From an uncultured Flavobacteriales bacterium (GTDB lineage Bacteria > Bacteroidota > Bacteroidia > Flavobacteriales_G > Salibacteraceae), in assembly GCA_943788725.1 (NCBI GenBank), contig CALSRJ010000003.1:124001-188000 (forward strand): a stretch of 64,000 nucleotides of DNA, written 5' to 3'. Positions 8,707 to 17,647 of this stretch are shown one piece after another (positions within the stretch are counted from its first letter, which is position 1; each line of letters opens with the position of its first letter). The translations under genes were made by a program, and so were the position numbers. The notes beneath the pieces were generated by a model. It did no database searches. It saw only the letters and a program-made list of their open reading frames with translations, and was not told where the DNA came from.

Positions 8707-11700
8707 TTACTGAACGATCAACTGCTTCATTTGTGTGTCAGCGTCGGTTGCAACTTTCACGATGTACGCACCAGCAGCGAGGCCGCTTACGTTGATCTCG
8801 TGGTTATTGCTTCCAGCGCTCATTACAGCTTGAGCTACTGTTCTTCCGCTCATGTCGAGGATGAGGATAGATCCTGCATCAACGTCCTTGGTCGCGATGG
8901 TCACTACATCGTTTGCAGGGTTAGGGAAGATAGCAAACTCACCTGCTTTGAGGTCTTCGATACCTACTGAAGGCTGGATCACTTTAGTTGCGATGTCCAC
9001 ACCACAACCGTTGTTGATCTCCAAGCTCACGGAGTAAGAAGCTGGATTAGATGGGCTAGACCATGGGTAAACCACTGTCTCCATCACGTTGGTAGAAGTA
9101 GCAGGACTTGCTCCAGCACCAAAGTTCCAGTTCACCGTACTTGTAGAAGTCAAGTAAGGCGAAGAGCTCGCATCAAATACGTAGATAAATCCACTGTATG
9201 TTGGGTTTGTGATGACTGCTTCAGGAGCTTCCAACACAACCACTTCAAACGAATCTACAGAAGAACATCCGTAAGAATCGGTAGCAGATACGGTGTAAGC
9301 ACCGGCATCGTTGAAGGTATTCACAGCATTGGTTGGGGCAGCGCCACCAGACCATGCATATGTAGTACCGTTAGCGATGGTAGCATCCAAGGTCAATGGA
9401 AGGTCGTCAGAACAAACTTCAGTTCCGATGATCTCAACAGCTTCAGACTGAGTAACTGCAGTAGTAGCAGAACTCACGCAACCCATTACATCTTTGGTTA
9501 CTGTGTATGTACCTGGCTCATCGATAACGATGGTTTGGGTCATAGCACCTGTAGACCAAGTGTAGCTTCCAGAAGAAAGTCCGCCTGGATCGAGGGTAGC
9601 GTTCTCATCGGCACAGATGTGCAGCATGCTATCCAAGTTTGCGTTTGGTACCAAAGTAATCAACGCGTTGTCAGAAGCAGAACCGCAATACTCGGTCTGG
9701 ATGCTTACCAATACGTTGTACGTAGTAGCCTCAGTTCCACCGGTGAGGGTGAGGGTAGGGGCAGTACTAGAGTTACCATTCACACTCCAAGTTACACTCT
9801 GAGCAGGACCAGCTTCGATGGTCACTTCATCAGCACAGTAAGTAGAATCACCACCAAGGGTGAAGCTAGCAGGAGAAACCCACTCAACGGCTCCGATGTC
9901 AGGCGTGTTCATGCTTCGCATGTTGCTGTCGATGTCATACATGGCTACACCGCTGTTCGTTCCAGCGTTGTCCATTGTATCGTTACAAGTAACACAAGCA
10001 AGGGTATCAACCCAAGCTGGATCAGTACTTATACCGTCAGCGTCAAAGCCAGTACCGTTTTGGTAATCTTCCAAGTTAGAGTAAGCAGAGCTTCCGTGGT
10101 AAACGAGCGTTCCGCCGTTTGAGTAGAAGTTGTTGTTCTCAGACTCAGATACAGTGAAGCCGTCTGCATAACGAGCATAGCCGTTGTTGTAGTCAGCCAA
10201 ACTGTTGTTCTTCATAGATACTAGACCTCCAGCGTTGAACTGAGAAGTGTAGTATCCATTGTTACCACCGCGACGCGTCACGGAGTTGTTGTGGAAGTTG
10301 TACAAACCACTGTAGTATGAATACACACCGTAGTAACCGTAAGAGGTACTTCCCTCAACACCTACGTTAATACAGTTGTTTGCAACCATACTGCGTGGGT
10401 TGTTGGAACCGATACACTGATACAAGTACAGGCCATAGGCGTATCCACCGTAAGAACCATTTGTTACATCAGAACCGATGTAGTTACCCGAAATGTTGAA
10501 ATTGTCAACATAGTAACAGTAAACAGCACGAGGACCGTAGGGATACAGGTTGGAATCATTGTCCACAACGTTGTTGTTGAACTCTAATCCATCGATGTAA
10601 TACAAGTAGTTCGCGAAGTAGTATGCATCGTGTAGTTGGTTGTTTTCAACCGTCACGTTTTCAACGCGTGCCGTATTACTACCACCATATACGTACAAAC
10701 CATACCCACCTTTCTCGATTAAGTTATTGGTCAAGGTAAGGTTGTGGTTTTGACCGTATGCATACACTGCAGTCAAAAGGTTTCCAGTGTAACCATACTC
10801 ACCAGCGCGGATGTGGCAACCGTCGAAGGTTACGTTTTCAGCGCCATTTACGATGCGAACAGCAGTAGCGTAGTAGAACGTACCGTTGTTACGAATCGTA
10901 ACATCATTGAAGTTCACATAGTCAGAACCATCTAATAGAACAACTTGGTTATCAGAAGAGCCAAGCGTAGTGTAGTTGATGATTACATCAGCAGCGTTAC
11001 CCGTTGTGCTTGTCCAAGTCAAAGTACCATCAGGTCCTGATCCTACGAACTCACCTAGTGAGATCTGCTCTGTATAGGTTCCAGGAGAGATATTCATCAC
11101 AACATCTCCACAAACACCCTTCGCCATTACGTCTGCAGCAGCAGCTGTCAATGTTGCGTAGTCGTTAGGAATGCTGTATGTACCCTCCAAACCAGCGTAA
11201 AGCATTACAGATGCTGTATCGTTGGTAGCGTTACTGTCTTGAACACCGTTTGGCATAGAAGACCAAACCTTCACCTCGTCACCATCCACAAAGCTGGTAG
11301 TAGAAACAAGTGTAAGGGTAGTGTCACCACCTACAGGGATGCTACCGCTGAACGCCATCGTAGTAACTACTGAGCCATTCAAAGCATAAGTGATCGTGCA
11401 AGATGTCAATGGAACGAGTCCAGTGTTGGCAAGCGTTGCGATCACAGTAGTATCATCAGAACAAAGTGGAGCATCTGGCTTCACGAGGTCAGAAATACCT
11501 GCGTTGTTGGTAGGAACGACAAACTCATCAGCTCCAGGGTCTGGAGTTGAGCTTCGCGCTTCACCATCAAAGTCATCGTTCACATTGGTGTTCACACCCA
11601 TGTTGTCAATCACCAAAGCCGACTGAGATGGGTTGATGTGGAAGTCACCACTGCCTACGAAAGGAACTTCTGTGATGATTCCGTTGGACTCACCACCGCC

Positions 11701-12906
11701 AACGGCAGAAGACAACGCAGAAAGAGACGTGACCTGACCAGAAGAATACGTGTAAACATACATCTCGCCGCCGTGGAAGTCATAGACGTTACCATCTAAG
11801 GTGTCAAAAAATGTAGTGTTCACATTGTAGGCGTAGTAGTAAGCATTGTAACCGTATCCCTGTCCATCATTGGGGTTGTGCAGGATGTTGTTCATCACTG
11901 TGTTTCCACCATACGAGTATGAGTAGTTGTACATCATCAAGTTGTACCCACCGTAACCAGATCCTTCAGAAGAGATGGTGTTGTGCTTGATGTCTAGGTT
12001 ACCAGAATAGTAGGTATACATTCCATAGTCGTAGTACAAGTTGTTTCCAGCGCTTCTGATGAAGTTGTTCTCGATGCGTGTTGGGTTGCCTGTTGTACCA
12101 TAGTGATAGTAGACCATCAATCCATAGTTGTAGCCATATCCATTTCCTTCGATGTCATTACCGAGGATGCTGTGGCCACTACCGTAGTAGATGTAAAAAC
12201 CATATCCGTAGTAAGAAGTAGAACCATCTCCAGCAGAGATGTGGTTGCCTTCCCAACGCGTGTCGTTACAGTTGTACAAGTACACACCATAATAGTACGT
12301 GTCATGGATATCGTTGTTTGTAAACACGAGATCATCAGAATAGCCAATGTAAACTTGGCCGTTGGTAATCTCGTTTCCGTCGAACACAACGTTGTTGCTG
12401 TTCGTGAAATACGCATAAATCGAAGCGTAGTAGTTTGACGTAGATGTGGTGCCGTAAGCGATGATCTTGTTGTTTTCAAACAAGATGTTCGTGTTAGTAC
12501 TCGCCAAATAGATAGTACGGTTATACGCTCCAGTTGCCTCGAAAGTCAGACCTGAGAAGGTGACGTTCGTAGTTCCATCAATACGAAGGGTGTGGCTGAA
12601 GAAGGTGTTTGACGCCAACTTAGCTTCTCCCGTATTCGATGGGTTTGCTTGGAAAGTAACCGTGTTTGTGGTAGATGAACCAGGAATGGCGTCCAACTGG
12701 ACGTTCTCATTAAAGGTGTCATCCGACACGTTCATTGTAACGGCACCGTTGACCCCGCTTGTTTCGAGGGCGGTAACCGCAGCGTTCCAGGTTGTAAAGT
12801 TGGTCGGCCCGGAACCGTTGGGGTCAATCGTATAGGTACCACTCAACTGAGCGAAACCGGATAACGAAGCAACCCCTACCATAAGAGATAGTAGAACTTT
12901 TTTCAT
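8707..12906 (-). CDS. T9SS-exported beta-helix surface protein, paralog A
   Basis: 1399 residues. Signal peptide MKKVLLSLMVGVASLSGFAQ. Then a first parallel beta-helix (about 25-440) rich in Tyr, Asn and Gly; a CARDB-like domain (about 465-570, starting NNAGISDLVKPDAPLCSDD); a second beta-helix (about 580-1000) with repeated N-N-x-x units; a PKD/Ig-like region (about 1030-1300); and a T9SS type A sorting domain (FAIFPNPANDVVTIAT to the end). It should leave through Sec and then the T9SS and be displayed on, or released from, the surface. An adhesin or matrix role is an inference; no catalytic motif was seen. It is almost identical to paralog D over long stretches and to paralog B in the last 530 or so residues. 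Confidence 0.9.
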   Translation of the reverse strand: MKKVLLSLMVGVASLSGFAQLSGTYTIDPNGSGPTNFTTWNAAVTALETSGVNGAVTMNVSDDTFNENVQLDAIPGSSTTNTVTFQANPSNTGEAKLASNTFFSHTLRIDGTTNVTFSGLTFEATGAYNRTIYLASTNTNILFENNKIIAYGTTSTSNYYASIYAYFTNSNNVVFDGNEITNGQVYIGYSDDLVFTNNDIHDTYYYGVYLYNCNDTRWEGNHISAGDGSTSYYGYGFYIYYGSGHSILGNDIEGNGYGYNYGLMVYYHYGTTGNPTRIENNFIRSAGNNLYYDYGMYTYYSGNLDIKHNTISSEGSGYGGYNLMMYNYSYSYGGNTVMNNILHNPNDGQGYGYNAYYYAYNVNTTFFDTLDGNVYDFHGGEMYVYTYSSGQVTSLSALSSAVGGGESNGIITEVPFVGSGDFHINPSQSALVIDNMGVNTNVNDDFDGEARSSTPDPGADEFVVPTNNAGISDLVKPDAPLCSDDTTVIATLANTGLVPLTSCTITYALNGSVVTTMAFSGSIPVGGDTTLTLVSTTSFVDGDEVKVWSSMPNGVQDSNATNDTASVMLYAGLEGTYSIPNDYATLTAAAADVMAKGVCGDVVMNISPGTYTEQISLGEFVGSGPDGTLTWTSTTGNAADVIINYTTLGSSDNQVVLLDGSDYVNFNDVTIRNNGTFYYATAVRIVNGAENVTFDGCHIRAGEYGYTGNLLTAVYAYGQNHNLTLTNNLIEKGGYGLYVYGGSNTARVENVTVENNQLHDAYYFANYLYYIDGLEFNNNVVDNDSNLYPYGPRAVYCYYVDNFNISGNYIGSDVTNGSYGGYAYGLYLYQCIGSNNPRSMVANNCINVGVEGSTSYGYYGVYSYYSGLYNFHNNSVTRRGGNNGYYTSQFNAGGLVSMKNNSLADYNNGYARYADGFTVSESENNNFYSNGGTLVYHGSSAYSNLEDYQNGTGFDADGISTDPAWVDTLACVTCNDTMDNAGTNSGVAMYDIDSNMRSMNTPDIGAVEWVSPASFTLGGDSTYCADEVTIEAGPAQSVTWSVNGNSSTAPTLTLTGGTEATTYNVLVSIQTEYCGSASDNALITLVPNANLDSMLHICADENATLDPGGLSSGSYTWSTGAMTQTIVIDEPGTYTVTKDVMGCVSSATTAVTQSEAVEIIGTEVCSDDLPLTLDATIANGTTYAWSGGAAPTNAVNTFNDAGAYTVSATDSYGCSSVDSFEVVVLEAPEAVITNPTYSGFIYVFDASSSPYLTSTSTVNWNFGAGASPATSTNVMETVVYPWSSPSNPASYSVSLEINNGCGVDIATKVIQPSVGIEDLKAGEFAIFPNPANDVVTIATKDVDAGSILILDMSGRTVAQAVMSAGSNNHEINVSGLAAGAYIVKVATDADTQMKQLIVQ

Positions 12907-13126
12907 ATGAATTAAAATTTAATTAATTGTGGGGCAATTTAGTCCATCATAAATCCATATTCGTCGATGGAAAGTATAAGTAGGAGGGTATTGTTGAAGA
13001 GCTTTTATTCCAAAATTTTCTTGAATCCACTCTTGCGCGATTAATCCATAGATGAATGTGTGTTATTCATAGACGAAACTATGAATTGATGTATGGCATA
13101 CCCCCTGATTCTTGAACTCTTAAAAA
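12907..13126. other. Intergenic region upstream of gene A
   Basis: About 220 AT-rich bases between the terminator of gene B and the start of gene A. It should hold the promoter of gene A. The best -7 candidate is a weak TAAATTG (one T short of TAnnTTTG), about 35 bases before the ATG. A perfect 8-base inverted repeat lies at 13065-13086. Nothing else was recognised. Confidence 0.5.
13065..13086. promoter_or_regulatory. Perfect inverted repeat, possible operator upstream of gene A
   Basis: ATTCATAG, six bases, CTATGAAT: a perfect 8-base dyad about 160 bases upstream of the gene A start. It is not followed by a T-run, so it is not a terminator. It could be a regulator binding site or a chance palindrome in AT-rich DNA. 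Confidence 0.3.
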
Positions 13127-13155
13127 CAAAAGCGCCCCAAAGAGGGGCGCTTTTT
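13127..13155 (-). terminator. Intrinsic terminator after T9SS gene B
   Basis: GCGCCCC (13132-13138) pairs with GGGGCGC (13144-13150) around a 5-base loop, with flanking A- and T-runs, about 22 bases past the stop codon of gene B. Confidence 0.85.
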
Positions 13156-14790
13156 ACAGAACTATGATGAAGTTGATTACTGAACGATCAACTGCTTCAT
13201 TTGTGCGTTGGCGTCAGTAGCAACTTTCACGATGTACGCACCAGCAGCGAGGCCGCTTACGTTGATTTCGTGGTTATTGCTTCCAGCGCTCATTACCGCT
13301 TGAGCTACTGTTCTTCCGCTCATGTCGAGGATGAGGATAGATCCTGCATCCACGTCCTTGGTCGCGATGGTCACTACATCGTTCGCAGGGTTAGGGAAGA
13401 TAGCAAACTCACCGGCTGCTAGATCATCTACACCTGTAAGGGTAGGAGCTACAACCTTAGTTGCGATGTCTACACCACAACCGTTGTTGATCTCCAAGCT
13501 CACAGAGTAAGAAGCTGGATTAGCTGGGCTAGACCATGGGTACACCACTGTCTCCATCACGTTGGTAGAAGTCGCAGGACTTGCTCCAGCACCAAAGTTC
13601 CAGTTCACCGTACTTGAAGAAGTCAAGTAAGGAGAAGAACTCGCATCAAATACGTAGATAAATCCACTGTAAGAAGGAGTTGTGATAACCGCCTCAGGAG
13701 CTTCCAACACAACCACTTCAAACGAATCTACAGAAGAACATCCGTAAGAATCGGTAGCAGATACGGTGTAAGCACCGGCATCGTTGAAGGTATTCACAGC
13801 ATTGGTTGGGGCAGCGCCACCAGACCATGCATATGTAGTACCGTTAGCGATGGTAGCATCCAAGGTCAATGGAAGGTCGTCAGAACAAACTTCAGTTCCG
13901 ATGATCTCAACAGCTTCAGACTGAGTAACTGCAGTAGTAGCAGAACTCACGCAACCCATTACATCTTTGGTTACTGTGTATGTACCTGGCTCATCGATAA
14001 CGATGGTTTGGGTCATAGCACCTGTAGACCAAGTGTAGCTTCCAGAAGAAAGTCCGCCTGGATCGAGGGTAGCGTTCTCATCGGCACAGATGTGCAGCAT
14101 GCTATCCAAGTTTGCGTTTGGTACCAAAGTAATCAACGCGTTGTCAGAAGCAGAACCGCAATACTCGGTCTGGATGCTTACCAATACGTTGTACGTAGTA
14201 GCCTCATTTCCACCGGTGAGGGTGAGGGTAGGGGCAGTACTAGAGTTACCATTCACACTCCAAGTTACACTCTGAGCAGGACCAGCTTCGATGGTCACTT
14301 CATCAGCACAGTAAGTAGAATCACCACCAAGGGTGAAGCTAGCAGGAGAAACCCACTCAACGGCTCCGATGTCAGGCGTATTCATGCTTCGCATGTTGCT
14401 GTCGATGTCATACATGGCTACACCGCTGTTTGTTCCAGCATTGTCCATTGTATCGTTACAAGTAACACAAGCAAGGGTATCAACCCAAGCTGGATCAGTA
14501 CTTATACCGTCAGCGTCAAAGCCAGTACCGTTTTGGTAATCTTCCAAGTTAGAGTAAGCAGAGCTTCCGTGATAAACGAGCGTTCCGCCGTTTGAGTAGA
14601 AGTTGTTGTTCTCAGACTCAGAAACAGTAAAGCCGTCTGCATAACGAGCATAGCCGTTGTTGTAGTCAGCAAAGCTGTTGTTCTTCACAGAAACAAGACC
14701 TCCAGCGTTGAACTGAGAAGTGTAGTATCCATTGTTACCACCGCGACGCGTCACGGAGTTATTGTGGAAGTTGTACAAACCACTGTAGTA
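13127..14790 (-). repeat. Direct repeat, 3' third of gene B (pairs with gene A 8652 to about 10320 and gene D 23067 to about 24735)
   Basis: This segment aligns with the 3' end of gene A at an offset of 4470 to 4473 bases and is nearly identical by eye, including the terminator. Upstream of about 14790 gene B diverges sharply from A and D while keeping the same domain plan, marking a recombination or conversion boundary. Confidence 0.8.
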
Positions 14791-17373
14791 GGAATATATA
14801 CCGTAGTAACCGTAAGAAGTAGAACCTTCTTTACCTACATTGATGCAGTTATTAGAAAAGGAGCTGCGCGGATTGTTTGATCCGATACACTGGTACAAGT
14901 AAACGCCGTATGAATAACCTCCATATGCGGAATTGTATTCTGCATCGGTGCCAATGTAATTGCCTGTTACGTTGAAATTATCTACGTAGTACAAATACAA
15001 ACCATAAGGAGACACATAGATGTTTGTGTCATTGGTCACAACGTTGTTATTGAACTCGAATCCATCAATGTAATAGATATACGTCTGCAGGTAATATGCG
15101 TTCTTGATGATGTTGTTATTGATAACGATGTTCTCTTGACGAGATGTGTTACCACTACCTTGTAAGAAAAGGCCGTATCCACCATAAAGAATCTCACTGT
15201 TAGTAACAGTCAGGTTGTGATTGTTTCCTACAGAATACAACGGCGATAAGTTAGAACTGGTGGTTGGGTATGTACCTGTCTTAAGGATGCAATGATCAAC
15301 CGTTATGTGTTCCGCACCTCCATCCAATCTCAAAGCAATACCATTGGTTGAGGTGGTGTTGTTGTGGATGGTCAGGTCCTGAAAGGTCACCCAATCTGAA
15401 CCGCTCAACTGAACCACATTCGCTGTCGTGCTGTACTGGATTTTCACGTCTGAAGCGTTTCCGCTTGAGCTGGTCCAAGTGAGTGTGGCATCTTGATCCG
15501 CACCAAGGATTTCACCCAGGGTGAATTGCTCATTGTACGTTCCGCTATTGATTTCCATCACAACATGTCCACAAAGTCCTTTCAACATCACATCAGCTGC
15601 TGCATCTGTGAGGGTGGCGTAGTCATTCGGAATGTTGTAAGTTCCGGTAAGCCCGGAGAAGATTTGAACGCTGACGGTGTCATAGGCCGCGTTAGAATCT
15701 ACGACGCCATTTGGCATTGAAGACCAAACCCGAATCTCGTCTCCACTAGAAAAGCTAGTGCTTCCGAGGATAGTCAGGGTTGTGTCATCTCCAACAGCTA
15801 GACTTCCAGAATAAACAAAGTTGGTTTGAATCGTGCCGTTCAACTCATAGGTGATGGTGCATGATGTAAGTGGAACCAAACCTGTGTTTTTCAGAACAGC
15901 TACTACAGACGTATCGTCTGAACAAAGTGGAGCATCAGGAGCGATCAGTTCGTCAATTCCGGCATTATTAGTTGGAACACTGAACTCATAACATCCTGGG
16001 TCAGGAGTCGTCAAACTGCGCGCAAGTCCATCGATGTCCTGGAGGACACCAACTGGTTCTGCGATATCGTTCACTGCAACCGCTTGCGGGGTCAAGTTGG
16101 TGGCAGAAGTGAACGAAGGATCTTCACACACTGCGCCTGGATCGCTTGATGAGGCAGTTTGCCAAGCGGGTACGGTCGAATAACTTCCGAGACCGGCGGC
16201 ATAAATGTTCACGTTGTTTCCAGAGTTTGCATAGTAGACGTTATCGGCCATGTCCAAATAACTTCCTCCGTTGTACAAGTAGATTGAGTAGGAGCTAGTT
16301 CCTGCCGTACTTACGATGTTGTTCTTATACTCATTACCTGCGCCTGAGTATGTAAAGTACATGTACGCACCATAGCTTCCAGCGTAGTTGTTCGTGATAT
16401 TGGTGGTGTTGTGGAATATCTTGTTATAATAACCATAGCCCATCCGAAGACCGTACTGTGAGTAGGCAGGTTGAGACAGATAGGTAATGGAGTTGTTGGT
16501 CACCATAACAGGATCCGTGCTGGTTCCTTCTGCGTAGTAAGCCAAGACACCATAACCGTAGTTGGTCGGTGAAAGCTCAAATCGGTTACCTGAGATGTTG
16601 GTTCCTGCGCCAGAATAATAACAGTACAGACCATAAACACTAGAGTTAGCCCCAGAATCGTGAACGTAGTTGTTTGTAAATGTGACTTTAGGATACGCCT
16701 GGTAACCGTAGAGATAGCCTGACATATAGTAGAAGTTCGAAAATTCACATTCGTTGAACGTTAGTTCGGATCCCGTAGCGCCATAATAGCAATAGCCGTA
16801 AACGCTGTAATACCCACCGTCGATTTGACAGCCATCAAATGAAACTTTCATTTGACCACCGTAATAACCGTACATGTAAACAGGGTACTGACCAGAGCTA
16901 TAGGTTGGAACCTGAATCAAGCAATCTTCAAAGTTGATATCAGTGTACGAATAAGACGTGCTGTAGTATGGGTACAGACGCACACAATAAGTACTGGTAC
17001 CGACCAAATCCAATTCACGGAAGGTGATATTGTTCAAACTTCCATTCTGCATGTTGATCACGTAACTCGAAGAAGTAATCACCGGATTGCTAGTGTTACT
17101 AGCCGCACTTTGAAAAGTGATGTTGTTAGTGGAAGAGGTACCACTAATAGAGGTAGGGAATGTCACCGATTCGGAATAGGTTCCTTGGGTAACGTTAAAC
17201 GTAACGGCACCACTCACCCCGTTAGCACCTAGTGCAGAGACTGCAGCGCTAAAAGTTTGAAAGTTGGTACCACTAGTTGCTGCGCCTGAGTTGATCGTGT
17301 ATGTTCCATTCAGCTGTCCGAATGAAATTACCGAAATCAACCCCAACGCTACTGAAAGTAGAGTTTTTTTCAT
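13177..17373 (-). CDS. T9SS-exported beta-helix surface protein, paralog B
   Basis: 1398 residues from the ATG at 17373, which begins the signal peptide MKKTLLSVALGLISVISFGQ; a longer frame to 17409 adds only untypical residues. The domain order matches paralog A: Tyr-rich beta-helix, CARDB-like domain, second beta-helix, PKD/Ig-like region and T9SS type A sorting domain. The first beta-helix is unrelated in detail to that of A and D and very Tyr-rich (for example VYGYCYYGATGS). The C-terminal 530 or so residues are nearly identical to A and D, so this protein has an own front half on a shared back half. Role unknown; surface adhesin or matrix protein is the likeliest guess. Confidence 0.9.
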   Translation of the reverse strand: MKKTLLSVALGLISVISFGQLNGTYTINSGAATSGTNFQTFSAAVSALGANGVSGAVTFNVTQGTYSESVTFPTSISGTSSTNNITFQSAASNTSNPVITSSSYVINMQNGSLNNITFRELDLVGTSTYCVRLYPYYSTSYSYTDINFEDCLIQVPTYSSGQYPVYMYGYYGGQMKVSFDGCQIDGGYYSVYGYCYYGATGSELTFNECEFSNFYYMSGYLYGYQAYPKVTFTNNYVHDSGANSSVYGLYCYYSGAGTNISGNRFELSPTNYGYGVLAYYAEGTSTDPVMVTNNSITYLSQPAYSQYGLRMGYGYYNKIFHNTTNITNNYAGSYGAYMYFTYSGAGNEYKNNIVSTAGTSSYSIYLYNGGSYLDMADNVYYANSGNNVNIYAAGLGSYSTVPAWQTASSSDPGAVCEDPSFTSATNLTPQAVAVNDIAEPVGVLQDIDGLARSLTTPDPGCYEFSVPTNNAGIDELIAPDAPLCSDDTSVVAVLKNTGLVPLTSCTITYELNGTIQTNFVYSGSLAVGDDTTLTILGSTSFSSGDEIRVWSSMPNGVVDSNAAYDTVSVQIFSGLTGTYNIPNDYATLTDAAADVMLKGLCGHVVMEINSGTYNEQFTLGEILGADQDATLTWTSSSGNASDVKIQYSTTANVVQLSGSDWVTFQDLTIHNNTTSTNGIALRLDGGAEHITVDHCILKTGTYPTTSSNLSPLYSVGNNHNLTVTNSEILYGGYGLFLQGSGNTSRQENIVINNNIIKNAYYLQTYIYYIDGFEFNNNVVTNDTNIYVSPYGLYLYYVDNFNVTGNYIGTDAEYNSAYGGYSYGVYLYQCIGSNNPRSSFSNNCINVGKEGSTSYGYYGIYSYYSGLYNFHNNSVTRRGGNNGYYTSQFNAGGLVSVKNNSFADYNNGYARYADGFTVSESENNNFYSNGGTLVYHGSSAYSNLEDYQNGTGFDADGISTDPAWVDTLACVTCNDTMDNAGTNSGVAMYDIDSNMRSMNTPDIGAVEWVSPASFTLGGDSTYCADEVTIEAGPAQSVTWSVNGNSSTAPTLTLTGGNEATTYNVLVSIQTEYCGSASDNALITLVPNANLDSMLHICADENATLDPGGLSSGSYTWSTGAMTQTIVIDEPGTYTVTKDVMGCVSSATTAVTQSEAVEIIGTEVCSDDLPLTLDATIANGTTYAWSGGAAPTNAVNTFNDAGAYTVSATDSYGCSSVDSFEVVVLEAPEAVITTPSYSGFIYVFDASSSPYLTSSSTVNWNFGAGASPATSTNVMETVVYPWSSPANPASYSVSLEINNGCGVDIATKVVAPTLTGVDDLAAGEFAIFPNPANDVVTIATKDVDAGSILILDMSGRTVAQAVMSAGSNNHEINVSGLAAGAYIVKVATDANAQMKQLIVQ

Positions 17374-17596
17374 GATAAAATAATTTGATTTGATACCAAA
17401 GTATAGCATGAAAAGGTGGCGTGCATCCTTTGTGATGAGCGATGTTGGGTGGATTATAGGTCCAATTTTTTCGCTGTGATTGAAAGGGGATTCGAGATAG
17501 TCACAACCCCATCGACCAATAGTCTTATTTGATAGAGGAATGTTTAATCAGATACAGAAGGTAGCGCCTTAATCTTGTATTCTTATGGGATAGGAT
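17374..17596. other. Intergenic region upstream of gene B
   Basis: About 220 bases holding the leader and presumably the promoter of gene B. The nearest -7-like sequence on the minus strand is TATACTTTG (one base too long for TAnnTTTG), about 20 bases before the ATG, without a clear -33 TTG. No small ORF or RNA was recognised. Confidence 0.4.
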
Positions 17597-17630
17597 TAAA
17601 AAAAAGGAGGGCCTAAAGCCCGCCTTCGCC
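17597..17630 (-). terminator. Intrinsic terminator after the T9SS gene at 17648
   Basis: On the minus strand AAGGCGGGC pairs with GCCCTCCTT with one mismatch, followed by a run of T. It differs from the GCGCCCC-type hairpin that follows paralogs A to D. Confidence 0.7.
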
Positions 17631-17647
17631 AGGAAAAACATGATTAA

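Larger units (their letters stand above)
8652..12906 (-). repeat. Long direct repeat, copy 1 (gene A plus terminator; pairs with 23067-27319)
   Basis: The DNA lines up with 23067-27319 at a nearly constant offset of 14413 to 14416 bases. By eye it is almost identical from about 9000 to 11930 and again from about 12640 to 12906, but clearly more diverged from about 11930 to 12560. Homology stops at the start codon; the leaders differ. Confidence 0.85.

Noticed and set aside
9535-10122. Long open frames on the plus strand inside the T9SS genes (also 14008-14595, 23951-24538, 12103-12438)
   Set aside because: They are exact antisense shadows of the conserved sorting and PKD/Ig regions; they recur because the sense genes are duplicated, and the products are low-complexity with no recognised domain.
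10300-12500. Repeated short motifs in the beta-helix genes as a CRISPR array or DNA satellite
   Set aside because: The repeats are degenerate and codon-based (Tyr/Gly/Asn turns), with no constant repeat and spacer pattern.
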